64,000 bases of DNA, from the NCBI RefSeq assembly GCF_020905295.1, contig NZ_JAJJMM010000001.1, forward strand, positions 2,728,001 through 2,792,000, written 5' to 3'. Within the stretch, counting starts at the first letter, position 1. Every line of letters begins with the position of its first letter. The notes under the pieces were generated by a model that saw nothing but the letters and a program-made list of their open reading frames with translations, was not told where the DNA came from and searched no databases. This stretch comes from Flavobacterium piscisymbiosum (GTDB lineage: Bacteria > Bacteroidota > Bacteroidia > Flavobacteriales > Flavobacteriaceae). The position numbers and the translations under genes are program-made. Shown here one piece after another: positions 1 through 7,664 of this stretch.

Positions 1-354
1 TTTGAAACGACTTTAGCCACAAAGAGCTATAAGGAGAAAGTGATTTCGGCTCAAGAAAAAGGCTATAAAGTGGTTCTTTTATTTTTTTGGCTCGATAGTG
101 TTGACCTGGCAATTGAAAGGGTCAAGACGAGGGTTCAGGAAGGCGGACACAATATTGAAACCGATGTTATTAAACGCAGATATAAAAACGGAATAACTAA
201 TTTGTTTGCTATATATTTGCCTATAGTTAACGAGGCATTGATTTTTGACAATACAGCTGTAAAAGCTGAATTGATAGCACAGAAAACTTTAGGTAATGAT
301 ATTGAAGTTATAGATGAAATCAAGTTCGATAAACTCAAAAAGAACCAATCATGA
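1..354 (+). CDS. Zeta-toxin-like P-loop kinase, C-terminal part (runs off left edge)
   Basis: The reading frame is open from base 1, so the true start lies outside the window; a GTG at 40 is internal. The visible 117 residues match the C-terminal half of the zeta-toxin/AAA-type small kinase family common in Bacteroidota. Seen are FETTL near the left edge, a LFFWLDSVDLAIERV helix, a GGHNIETDVI substrate-loop segment with RRY, then a short YLPIVNEALIFDN strand. Zeta toxins phosphorylate UDP-GlcNAc, but many chromosomal relatives are uncharacterised, so the substrate is unknown. The stop overlaps the next ATG (ATGA), suggesting translational coupling. The Walker A part is not in the window. Confidence 0.75.
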   Translation, partial: FETTLATKSYKEKVISAQEKGYKVVLLFFWLDSVDLAIERVKTRVQEGGHNIETDVIKRRYKNGITNLFAIYLPIVNEALIFDNTAVKAELIAQKTLGNDIEVIDEIKFDKLKKNQS

Positions 355-512
355 GAGAAGACAAACCAACAACGACAGCGACTCAGAAAAAGATTATAGA
401 GGCAATGGATAAAGTTTCTGAAAAATTAATTGAGTTTAAAAAGAAAAATAACAGCGACCTAGTTGTTATGCAGGATGGCAAGATTGTAAGGATAAAAGCC
501 AGTTCTTTATAA
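351..512 (+). CDS. Small 53-aa partner protein of the zeta-like gene
   Basis: ATG at 351 overlaps the stop of the upstream kinase by ATGA, and the frame runs to TAA at 510-512. The product is charged and mostly helical by eye (TQKKIIEAMDKVSEKL, then VVMQDGKIVRIKA). No domain is recognised. The tight overlap and the following terminator make it the last gene of a two-gene unit. A role as antitoxin or accessory subunit is inference; it does not look like the classical three-helix epsilon antitoxin, which normally precedes zeta. Below the size usually reported by gene finders. Confidence 0.6.
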   Translation: MREDKPTTTATQKKIIEAMDKVSEKLIEFKKKNNSDLVVMQDGKIVRIKASSL

Positions 513-536
513 AAAAGTACACTTCTAAGAATCAAC

Positions 537-562
537 AGCTCTCAGAAATGAGGGCTTTTTTT
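537..562 (+). terminator. Rho-independent terminator after the zeta-like operon
   Basis: Arms AGCTCTCA (537-544) and TGAGGGCT (549-556) pair with one G-T, loop GAAA, followed by a run of six T. It lies 25 bases after the small gene's stop. Confidence 0.7.
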
Positions 563-696
563 ATTTTTCTTATTTGAATTTAAATCATAAAGGGCAATAA
601 TATATCATACATCAAATTTTGTAAAACTATGCTTTAAAAATTTATTCTGTCATTTGATTTTAATAATAAATGGTCAATTCTACTGATTTTTATAAA

Positions 697-737
697 AAAA
701 AGATGGCGTCATTTTTCTTTGGTTGACGCCATCTTTT
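697..737. terminator. Bidirectional hairpin between convergent units
   Basis: AAAAGATGGCGTCA (697-710 region) pairs perfectly with TGACGCCATCTTTT (724-737) around an AT-rich loop. It has A-tract and T-tract flanks, so it can terminate either the plus-strand zeta unit or the minus-strand gene ending at 780. Confidence 0.7.
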
Positions 738-779
738 ACTCATCGAGTATTATAATTGAATAAGAAATAAAGATCTTAC

Positions 780-1250
780 TTAATGTTCAGAAGCAGATTG
801 AATTTTATGTACAGCAGTATCGTTTAAAAAGGCAAAAATGAATCCGAAAATAAGCGGTACTCCCAGTTCTAAAAGTGAAAGAGGCTCAAGTTTTGGATGA
901 ATACCAAAGAATACGATAAGTCCTAGAAACCAGGCAGGGATAGTACTTAAACTTTTTATTTTTGAAATGTAAGCCAATGAACCAATAAAAATAAATATGG
1001 ATACAGGCAGGCCAATTGCCCCAAGATAACTACCCAAAAACATTCCGGTTAATTGGATCAGAACGCCCATTAAAATCCCTAAAATAATTTGGATAAAAGC
1101 GAAGGCTGAGTTTTTAATATTTCTTCCAAAAATGTAATAACTCACCCAGGCAATAAACATAACCCAAGTTGGCCATTGTGCCGCGAACGATATGGAAACA
1201 GCAACTGCTCCAAAAAGGCCAAAAATGATTGCGGTCTGAAAAGTTTTCAT
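780..1250 (-). CDS. DUF1097 family membrane protein
   Basis: 156 residues, nearly all hydrophobic, with about five to six membrane segments beginning at residues 5-30 (FGLFGAVAVSISFAAQWPTW). The alternating pattern of PTWVMFIAWVSYYIFGRN and a glycine-rich central pair of helices fits DUF1097 inner membrane proteins (E. coli YcdZ type), whose function is unknown. It sits 47 bases after the SDR gene on the same strand and may be co-transcribed with it. Assignment by pattern only. Confidence 0.65.
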   Translation of the reverse strand: MKTFQTAIIFGLFGAVAVSISFAAQWPTWVMFIAWVSYYIFGRNIKNSAFAFIQIILGILMGVLIQLTGMFLGSYLGAIGLPVSIFIFIGSLAYISKIKSLSTIPAWFLGLIVFFGIHPKLEPLSLLELGVPLIFGFIFAFLNDTAVHKIQSASEH

Positions 1251-1297
1251 GAGTATTTATATTTTTAATTGATTAAACTAATTAGTATGTCCGGGAG

Positions 1298-2038
1298 TTA
1301 TGCCATTCCGCCATTAACTCCAATGTTTTGAGCTGTAATCCATTTAGCATCGTCGCTGGCTAAAAAAGCAACTGTCTGTGCAATATCTTCCGGTTCTCCA
1401 AGGCGATTAAAAGCAGAAAGTGAGGCCAACCTGTCTATAACTTCCTGTGGTTTTCCGTTTGTAAAGAGCTCTGTATTTGTTGGACCGGGAGAGATAGAGT
1501 TAATGTTGATTCCTCTCGCGCCAACTTCTTTAGCCATTACCCGGGTTAATTGTTCTACAGCAGCTTTTGTAGCGACATAAGTGCTGTATGTAGGCAACAT
1601 GATTCTATTTACAGAAGTAGAAAAATTGATAATACTTCCATTGTCAGCCAATCTTGTAGCAGCTTCTCTAAGGGTATTGAAAGTACCTCTTACATTGATA
1701 TCAAATTGTCTTGTGAAATCTTCATCTGTGGTGTCTTTTATCAATTTGGTAATCATAATACCAGCATTGTTTACCAATACATCAATTTTACCGTAGTGAG
1801 CAATAGCTTGATCAAACATTGTTTTTACTTCGTTTGATTTACTAACGTCTGCCTGAACAGCAATAGCATTGCCTCCGGCATTTTTAATTGCATTCACAGT
1901 TTCTTCTGCAGCCTGTAAGCTGCCGGAATAATTAACGATAATTTTTGCGCCTCTTCCGGCTAAATTTTTAGCTACTGCTGCACCAATTCCTCTGGAAGCT
2001 CCTGTTACCAGAATTACTTTGTTGTTTAAATTTTTCAT
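1298..2038 (-). CDS. SDR family NAD(P)-dependent oxidoreductase
   Basis: A 246-residue classical short-chain dehydrogenase. Visible: the Rossmann TGASRGIGAAV glycine motif at residues 12-20, NNAGI, the catalytic serine in NFSTS, and YVATK carrying the catalytic Tyr and Lys. The C-terminus ends in NIGVNGGMA, as in the 3-oxoacyl-ACP-reductase-like group. The longer frame to 2089 adds a non-conserved leader, so the start at MKNLNNKVILVTG is chosen. Its closest neighbour in the window is the SDR at 2596-3348, and the two share upstream leader sequence. Substrate unknown. Confidence 0.85.
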   Translation of the reverse strand: MKNLNNKVILVTGASRGIGAAVAKNLAGRGAKIIVNYSGSLQAAEETVNAIKNAGGNAIAVQADVSKSNEVKTMFDQAIAHYGKIDVLVNNAGIMITKLIKDTTDEDFTRQFDINVRGTFNTLREAATRLADNGSIINFSTSVNRIMLPTYSTYVATKAAVEQLTRVMAKEVGARGININSISPGPTNTELFTNGKPQEVIDRLASLSAFNRLGEPEDIAQTVAFLASDDAKWITAQNIGVNGGMA

Positions 2039-2086
2039 AATTATGTTTTTTAATTTGTTATTATTTGTTGTTTTAATTTGCAGATA

Positions 2087-2094
2087 CAAAGGTT
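2087..2094 (-). promoter_or_regulatory. Candidate -7 box for the SDR at 1298-2038
   Basis: Minus strand reads AACCTTTG, one base off the Bacteroidota TAnnTTTG box, about 50 bases before the start codon. The 14-base sequence at 2067-2080 and its spacing to the box are identical to those before the other SDR gene (3378-3391 and 3398). Confidence 0.4.
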
Positions 2095-2186
2095 GTTACT
2101 TTTTACTTTTTAAAAATACAAGCCCTAAAGGATTACTTATACATTTTAAAGATTGCTTCTACGGTTTAAACTTAAAAAAACAAACC

Positions 2187-2582
2187 TTAATAATTTGCCT
2201 GTCCGATATCTAGTCTTGTAATTTTTCCCTCTTTATTGATTTGGAATTTGAAATAAGTTTTAAAATTGCCCCACACATCACTATGAAATTTTCCGTAAAT
2301 GTCAAGTGAATTGTTCTCTGTTTTGTCAATCGAAGTAAATTGTTCATGTCCTAATGCTCTTCCAAAAAAACTTTTAAAATTCTTTTTATTTCCATCATCA
2401 TACAGTTGGGCATCTTCAGTAAATAATGAAAACCATGCAATTTCATCGGCATTTTGCAAAGCCTCAATGGCTTTTTTCACCGTTTGATTTTTTATTTTAT
2501 CTAAATTCACTTTCTCTAATTTATTTGTGGGATGCCCGCAGGCAAAGCAAGTAAAAAACAGTCCCATTATTAATGTTTTCAT
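2187..2582 (-). CDS. Putative lipoprotein with NTF2/SnoaL-like fold
   Basis: About 131 residues from MKTLIMGLFFTCFACG, a lipoprotein-type signal ending in FAC-G. The start at 2582 is chosen because the frame start at 2615 would overlap the upstream SDR and precede the signal. The mature part (VKKAIEALQNADEIAWFSLFTEDAQLYDDG, ending in TRLDIGQANY) has the helix-plus-sheet pattern of nuclear transport factor 2-like proteins. These bind small molecules or act as isomerases. It follows the SDR stop by 13 bases, so it is probably in one operon. No catalytic residue can be assigned. Confidence 0.6.
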   Translation of the reverse strand: MKTLIMGLFFTCFACGHPTNKLEKVNLDKIKNQTVKKAIEALQNADEIAWFSLFTEDAQLYDDGNKKNFKSFFGRALGHEQFTSIDKTENNSLDIYGKFHSDVWGNFKTYFKFQINKEGKITRLDIGQANY

Positions 2583-2595
2583 AGACGGTTTGATT

Positions 2596-3348
2596 TTAGT
2601 TTGTAGCTCCGCCATTTACCAATAAGTGTTGTCCGCTTACAAAAGAAGATAAATCACTTGCAAAAAATTCAGCCACATTTGCTACATCTTCCACTTCTGC
2701 CAATCGTCTCATCGGGCAGCTGTCTAACAATTGTTTTCTTAGTTCCGGGTAGCTGTCTGCCTCTGCAAATATCCCCGAGTGATCTACAGCAAATGGGATA
2801 ATTGAATTCACTGTTACACCTCTATGTCCTATTTCTTTAGATAAAATATCGACTAAATATCTTGGCGTAGTTTTGCTTCCTCCGTAAACAGCCATTCCGG
2901 GAACGGGGAAAGAAGTAGTACTCGAAGCGATGTAAATAATTCTGCCGTTATCTTCAATGTGTTTGGCAGCCTGCTGAAGCGTAAAATAAGTTCCTTTAGT
3001 ATTAATAGAAAATACTTTATCAAATTGTTCTTCTGTAAATTCAGTAACAGGAACTTCTACCATTTCGATTCCTGCATTGGCCACTACAATATCAATTTTT
3101 CCAAATGCTGCTTTTGCCTCAGCAAACAATCTTTCCAAATCGGCCACTTTGCTCACATCAGCCTGAACAGCAATTGCTTTTACCCCCATTGCTTTAATAG
3201 TACTTAAAACTGCATCTGCCGAAGCTTTGTCTTTGGAATAATTAATTACGATGTCTGCACCCATTGCGGCATATCTTTCTGCAATTGCTTTTCCTAATCC
3301 TCTAACTGAGCCTGTAATTACCGCTACTTTGTTGTTTAATTTTTTCAT
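2596..3348 (-). CDS. SDR family oxidoreductase
   Basis: 250 residues with TGSVRGLGKAIAERY (NADP-binding glycine motif), ANAGIE, a serine-rich IIYIASSTTS strand and the catalytic YGGSK. The end LLVNGGAT is typical for classical SDRs. It is a paralogue of the SDR at 1298-2038 and shares its leader sequence, suggesting common control. First gene of a unit with the NTF2-like lipoprotein. The AraC gene upstream (3553-4479) is the obvious candidate regulator. Substrate unknown. Confidence 0.85.
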   Translation of the reverse strand: MKKLNNKVAVITGSVRGLGKAIAERYAAMGADIVINYSKDKASADAVLSTIKAMGVKAIAVQADVSKVADLERLFAEAKAAFGKIDIVVANAGIEMVEVPVTEFTEEQFDKVFSINTKGTYFTLQQAAKHIEDNGRIIYIASSTTSFPVPGMAVYGGSKTTPRYLVDILSKEIGHRGVTVNSIIPFAVDHSGIFAEADSYPELRKQLLDSCPMRRLAEVEDVANVAEFFASDLSSFVSGQHLLVNGGATN

Positions 3349-3397
3349 GCTTTTAATTTTTTAAATGATTTTAAAATGTTGTTTTAATTTGAAAGGA

Positions 3398-3405
3398 CAA
3401 ATGTA
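3398..3405 (-). promoter_or_regulatory. Candidate -7 box TACATTTG for the SDR at 2596-3348
   Basis: Exact match to the Bacteroidota TAnnTTTG box on the minus strand, 50 bases before the ATG. A well-placed -33 TTG was not found. Confidence 0.45.
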
Positions 3406-3511
3406 TGGCGGTGGCAAGCGTCGAATATTGCAAGGAATAAAGCATTCCATGCAAATTTTAAATATTTAGAATTTGCAGCTGTCGTTTTTCTGAAAGTGGT
3501 TGAGGCATTAA

Positions 3512-3546
3512 TAAAAAAAGCCTGCAAAATTTAAATTTGCAGGCTT
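3512..3546 (-). terminator. Terminator of the AraC-family gene
   Basis: Perfect 11-bp stem AAGCCTGCAAA / TTTGCAGGCTT (3518-3528 with 3536-3546). It is followed on the minus strand by a run of T (the A-run 3512-3519). It lies directly after the stop at 3553. Confidence 0.75.
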
Positions 3547-3552
3547 GATTTT

Positions 3553-4479
3553 TTAGTTGGCGATGTGTTCCTTCCGATAGAGTACAGGAGAGGAATTGGT
3601 ATGTTTTTTAAAATAATTGCTAAAATGTGCCGCTTCTGAAAAACCTAGTAAGAAAGCAATTTCTTTAATTGAGATTGTTGAATTTTGCAGTAAAGATTTG
3701 GCTTCCGATATTGTTTTATCGACAATCCATGTGGCGATAGGTTTCCCTGTTTTGCTTTTTATTACCGTGCTTAAATAATTGGGATGCAAATTTTGAGTAC
3801 TGGCATAATCCTGCACTCTAAAAACAGTCTGAGTTTTACCGCTGCTTAAATCGCGATAATGCTGTTCTAATGTACGCTTAAAATCTTTTACAATCTGTGA
3901 GGATCGATTACCTTCATATATAGGATTATAATCTTCCCAAAAATATTCCTTTATCTTTATTAATAACACAACAAACAAGCTGCCTATTATTCTGTACTTA
4001 TATCTGGAATTGTTTAAATATTCCTTATGAATTTGAAGATAAAGCTGTTCGATTTGCTGATAAAACACTGTATTCAATATTTTAGGCTGTACCGTTTCGG
4101 TCAATAAAAACGAAAACTCATTAAAAACATCCTGATGTACATTTTCTTTCAGGAATGTTTCATCAAAACAAATTAGATAAATTTCATCAATTGTATTCCA
4201 TTCAAAGGTTCTGTAATTACTTGGATTTGTAAAATAAATAGATCCAGGTTCTGTCAGGAAAGTTTGATTGTCAATGGTGTATTGTCCCGAACCTTTTTTT
4301 ACAAATAGGAACGAAAAATAGTTGGGCCTAAATGGAGGCGATTTATAAGGGAGCTCAAAACCGACATCGTTTAAATTAACTACAGCGAAGCCGGCTTTAG
4401 GGTCAAGCATATCTACCGATACACCTAATTCGATGTACAAATCATATAATGACCTCGTTGCGGTATCTTTTTCACTCAT
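3553..4479 (-). CDS. AraC family transcriptional regulator
   Basis: 308 residues: an N-terminal cupin-like sensing domain (about 30-170) and a C-terminal double helix-turn-helix (about 200-305). The HTH has the second-helix signature IKEIAFLLGFSEAAHFSNYF and a final YRKE. Such proteins bind promoter DNA and respond to a small ligand. It is transcribed in the same direction as the SDR operon but separated from it by a terminator, so it could control that operon in trans. The ligand is not predictable. Confidence 0.85.
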   Translation of the reverse strand: MSEKDTATRSLYDLYIELGVSVDMLDPKAGFAVVNLNDVGFELPYKSPPFRPNYFSFLFVKKGSGQYTIDNQTFLTEPGSIYFTNPSNYRTFEWNTIDEIYLICFDETFLKENVHQDVFNEFSFLLTETVQPKILNTVFYQQIEQLYLQIHKEYLNNSRYKYRIIGSLFVVLLIKIKEYFWEDYNPIYEGNRSSQIVKDFKRTLEQHYRDLSSGKTQTVFRVQDYASTQNLHPNYLSTVIKSKTGKPIATWIVDKTISEAKSLLQNSTISIKEIAFLLGFSEAAHFSNYFKKHTNSSPVLYRKEHIAN

Positions 4480-4505
4480 TGTAGACTCATTGGAATGGAT
4501 TAATA

Positions 4506-4513
4506 CAAATCTA
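4506..4513 (-). promoter_or_regulatory. Candidate -7 box TAGATTTG of the AraC gene
   Basis: Exact TAnnTTTG match on the minus strand, 27 bases before the ATG of the AraC gene, giving a short leader. Confidence 0.45.
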
Positions 4514-4614
4514 CTAAATTGGAGTCTTAAGAAATCATGTGACTCATTTTATTTCATTTAAAAAATTAAGTTAGAGAAAAAAGTTTAGTATTATTTTTTT
4601 TATACCAGTGTAAT

Positions 4615-5304
4615 TTATTCTTTAGAATTAGAGTAAAATTTCATCTCTTTCCAATTATAAATCTTAATTTTTTCTGTCTGATTTAAAGAAGCATTATTCA
4701 TTGCTTTTGCAATTTCTTTTCCGTCGATTTCTTTGTAGTCAGTCTGTCGGCCAATAAAAACAGGATGAATAAGTTTCCATATTTTCATTCCTATTTTTTC
4801 GAACGGACGTTTATCTTTTCGATTTCCAACAATCATTGTAGGTCTGAAAATATGGGTGAATTCAAAATCTAATGCAATAATGTCTCTTTCTGTTTCTCCT
4901 TTTGTTTTTACATACTTGAATTTTGAATTTGGATTTGCTCCGGCTGCTGTTACCAGAAAAATAGATTTTGCTCCATTTTTTTTCAATATTTTTGCTGCTA
5001 TAACAGGATAATCATGATCAATTTGATAAAATTCAACTGAGTTTTGTTTGCTGTTTTGAATGGCACCAAGCGCAATAAAAACAATATCCGCACTAATCTT
5101 TTCAATTAGCCCAGGCATAGAATTAAAGTCTCCTAGTAAAATTCTCAACTTAGGGTGGGTAGTATTTAATGGTTTCCTTACAACAATAGTTACTTCTTTG
5201 TAAACCGGATTGTCTAATAATTCCAAAAGTAATTCAGAACCAACAAAGCCACTGGCGCCAAATAATACCGCTTTTTTCATTTTACTGTTTTCTAAAATTG
5301 ACAT
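4615..5304 (-). CDS. NAD(P)-binding Rossmann protein (atypical SDR)
   Basis: 229 residues with the nucleotide-binding motif GASGFVGSELLLELL near the N-terminus. The FIALG and FLVTAAGAN strands and the IFRPTMIVG segment are typical of atypical SDR/HTATIP2-like oxidoreductases. The start at 5304 overlaps the upstream stop as TAATG, pointing to coupling; an internal Met at residue 9 (MKKAVLFGASG) is the alternative start. It forms an operon with the RibD-C/DHFR-like gene. Function inferred only at family level. Confidence 0.75.
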   Translation of the reverse strand: MSILENSKMKKAVLFGASGFVGSELLLELLDNPVYKEVTIVVRKPLNTTHPKLRILLGDFNSMPGLIEKISADIVFIALGAIQNSKQNSVEFYQIDHDYPVIAAKILKKNGAKSIFLVTAAGANPNSKFKYVKTKGETERDIIALDFEFTHIFRPTMIVGNRKDKRPFEKIGMKIWKLIHPVFIGRQTDYKEIDGKEIAKAMNNASLNQTEKIKIYNWKEMKFYSNSKE

Positions 5305-5813
5305 TATTTTGTTGTAAAGTGCAGTTGAACAATATTTTCTGCAATTAGTTTATTTTCTTTTATTTCAAGAATTTTATCAGCTGGTATATGACTAACAAGA
5401 AGTGCTCCTGCAGTTGTTAAAATGGGAAGATAGTTGATGTAAAATTCGTCTGCATTACCTTCTTTAAGAAAAGATTGATAGGTATAGGTACCCCCAGCAA
5501 CAAATATTTTTGAATATCCTTTTGTTTTGTAAAATTCCATAACCGCATCTATATTCTTTAAAACGGTTACCCCTTCGAGTTCTTCTTTGCAATTTGCCGA
5601 AAGTACTGCGATTTCTACTCCTTTAAAGGCTTCAAGAGCATTAGGGTTACTGGAAAAGAGGCGGTATGTATTTAATCCGATCACCATATTTCCTGTTTGG
5701 TGCGCTAAACCTATACAGTCCTGAAATAACTCGACTGGTATTTGATAATTGCCTTCGCTTGTCAATAAAATTAGTCCATTAGCTGAAACGGCTACATAAA
5801 TAATTGTTTTCAT
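5304..5813 (-). CDS. Dihydrofolate reductase family protein (RibD C-terminal-like)
   Basis: 169 residues. The N-terminus MKTIIYVAVSANGLI and the later VGGTYTYQSFL-type segment (FVAGGTYTYQ) match the RibD-C/DHFR fold, with NMVIGLNTYRL as the NADPH-binding loop. E. coli RibD uses this fold to reduce a riboflavin precursor, but stand-alone copies such as this are mostly of unknown substrate. First gene of a two-gene unit with the NAD(P)-binding protein. Confidence 0.7.
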   Translation of the reverse strand: MKTIIYVAVSANGLILLTSEGNYQIPVELFQDCIGLAHQTGNMVIGLNTYRLFSSNPNALEAFKGVEIAVLSANCKEELEGVTVLKNIDAVMEFYKTKGYSKIFVAGGTYTYQSFLKEGNADEFYINYLPILTTAGALLVSHIPADKILEIKENKLIAENIVQLHFTTK

Positions 5814-5831
5814 TGGTTATATATTTTTAAG

Positions 5832-5839
5832 CAAAATTA
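5832..5839 (-). promoter_or_regulatory. Candidate -7 box TAATTTTG
   Basis: Exact TAnnTTTG match on the minus strand, 19 bases before the ATG at 5813. Predicted leader only about 12 bases. Confidence 0.45.
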
Positions 5840-5884
5840 CTTCGCATTAAAAGCATAAAATTGTACACAATGGACATTGAAAAT

Positions 5885-6688
5885 TTAAATGGAACACAGC
5901 GGGCCAAAATATTTAGCTCTTAAACCGGATAGTTTTTTGAATTCTTTTGCAAAATGAGCCTGATCGTAATAACCAGATTGATAACCAACATCTGTTAATG
6001 AAGGAGTCGTTTCTTTGATTATCAATTGCCTGGCTAATTCAAATCGGGCTAAACGCTTGTAGGTTTGAATATTCACTCCTATTATCTGTTTAAACATTCG
6101 GGATAAATGACGATAGCTTATCTCTGTTCCTAATGTTATTTTATATTCAGGATCTGCTTGAATAGTTGCAGCAAGTTTTGCAAAACAAGAAATTTGTTCG
6201 GTAGTATTATTAAGTAATCCGATAAAAAAAGTATCTAGTAAATTTTGTCTTTCTTTTGTGTTTTTTGTCAGTTGAAGCGCTGTGGCAAGTGAGTCAACAG
6301 ACTCTCCAAATACATCTTTTGCATCAATAATAGTATTAGTCAGAAAAGAATTCTGTGTAGTATTAAAAACAGAAAAAACAGAAGGACAACAATGAACTAT
6401 AATAGTATCAATATCATTTTCATCAGGTTGTATTGTATGAATAGTATCATGTAATCCTACTATAGTAACAACAGGGCTTAATTTGTTATTTAATTTTGTT
6501 TTTTTGAAATTAAATATAAGTGAAGCATTAGCACTTGGCCATAAATTTTTTTTCACTATTCTTTCACTTGAAGAAGAAAAATGAATGTATTGATGAATGT
6601 AGAGCAGTAGTACATCTTTTTCTGGGGTATTTATTTCATAGTGATATTGCATTGTGCTTTCTGATTCTTTCACAAGATTTATGGACAA
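5885..6688 (-). CDS. AraC family transcriptional regulator
   Basis: 267 residues. The C-terminal HTH shows ISYRHLSRMFKQIIGVN, LTDVGYQSGYYDQAHFAKEF and the ending LRAKYFG. The N-terminal part (about 1-150) resembles the DUF6597-type sensing domain of small Bacteroidota AraC proteins. An alternative start lies at residue 13 (MQYHYE). A TAAATTTG box on the minus strand at 6747-6754 could drive it. Directly upstream of the DHFR-like/Rossmann pair on the same strand, so it is a candidate regulator of that pair. Confidence 0.8.
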   Translation of the reverse strand: MSINLVKESESTMQYHYEINTPEKDVLLLYIHQYIHFSSSSERIVKKNLWPSANASLIFNFKKTKLNNKLSPVVTIVGLHDTIHTIQPDENDIDTIIVHCCPSVFSVFNTTQNSFLTNTIIDAKDVFGESVDSLATALQLTKNTKERQNLLDTFFIGLLNNTTEQISCFAKLAATIQADPEYKITLGTEISYRHLSRMFKQIIGVNIQTYKRLARFELARQLIIKETTPSLTDVGYQSGYYDQAHFAKEFKKLSGLRAKYFGPLCSI

Positions 6689-6800
6689 CTGGTAATTTGA
6701 TATTTAAGGTAAGGCTTTAGGAAGATAGAATTTCCAAAAAGAATAACAAATTTACGAATTTATCTTGCGATATAACCATAATTAATAAACAGAAGATTTA

Positions 6801-7586
6801 TTGGTTCTGTCGCATCTAAAGCTAAGTTTTATCTTTGTCTTTTTTAAATTGTTAAACTCATGAATACGAAAGGTCATTGCTATCCGAAATCTATTATACT
6901 TCAGGCCGTATATTTCAAATTAAGATTTACACTTAGTTACCGCGTTACCGCGATGTTGAAGAGATTATGAAAATGCGAGGAGTTTCTGTTGATCATGCCA
7001 CGATTCAGCGTTGGGTGTATAAGTTTACACCTTTGCTTGAGTCAGAGATGAAAAAGAGAAAAGGCAGAGTGGGTACGAGTTGGAGATTGGATGAGACCTA
7101 TATCAAAGTAAAAGGGATTTGGTGTTATTTATATCGAGCGGTAGATAAATCAGGCCATACAGTAGACTTTCTATTGACCAGAAAAAGACTGAGAATGAGT
7201 GCTCAGTCGTTTCTAATTAAAGCAATTAGTAATAACTCGGGCCAAGAGTAATAAACATTGATAAAAGCGGTTCTAATACTGAAGTGATCAAAGTATATAA
7301 CAAACGTTCGTTCTCAAAGATTAAAATCCGACAGTGTAAATATCTCAACAATATGGTAGAACAGGATCATCGTTTTATCAAGTGGCTCATACAAAACGGA
7401 TTAGGCTTTAAAAGTTTTGAATCTGCAAAGAAAACTTTAACGGGTATTGAGGTTGTTCATATGCTTAGAAAGAATCAGATGGTCAATCCCAGGGAAACTA
7501 TGTTTAAATCCTTTTGTAAATTGGCGGGCTAACTTTTAAATTACATAAATTCTTATATTTGAGTCTGACAGATGCGACAGAACCAA
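6801..7586 (+). mobile_element. IS6-family insertion sequence, inactivated
   Basis: Perfect terminal inverted repeats GGTTCTGTCGCATCT (6803-6817) and its complement (7570-7584), extended by TT/AA outside, enclose about 780 bp, the usual IS6 size. No matching 8-bp target duplication was found in the flanks. That is common after IS6-type replicative recombination or later rearrangement. Confidence 0.85.
6860..7532 (+). pseudogene. IS6-family transposase with two frameshifts
   Basis: The protein starts at 6860 (MNTKGHCYPKSIILQAVYF) and reads correctly to LSYR. There the 8 bases GTTACCGC are present twice in tandem (about 6937-6954), shifting the frame. The middle part (6967-7251) carries the first catalytic Asp in LDETYIKVKG. 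A second frameshift near 7245 separates it from the last part, with the second Asp in NIDKSG and the Glu in VEQDHRFIKW. All three DDE residues are thus still encoded, but in three frames. It is likely a dead element and could be mobilised only by a transposase acting in trans. Confidence 0.9.
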
Positions 7587-7664
7587 GTTTTTAAATATTA
7601 AAAAAGAATACAGAATTGGGTTTTTGCATAAAATCAAGATTTATTTTTTTTGAGATAAAAAGCA

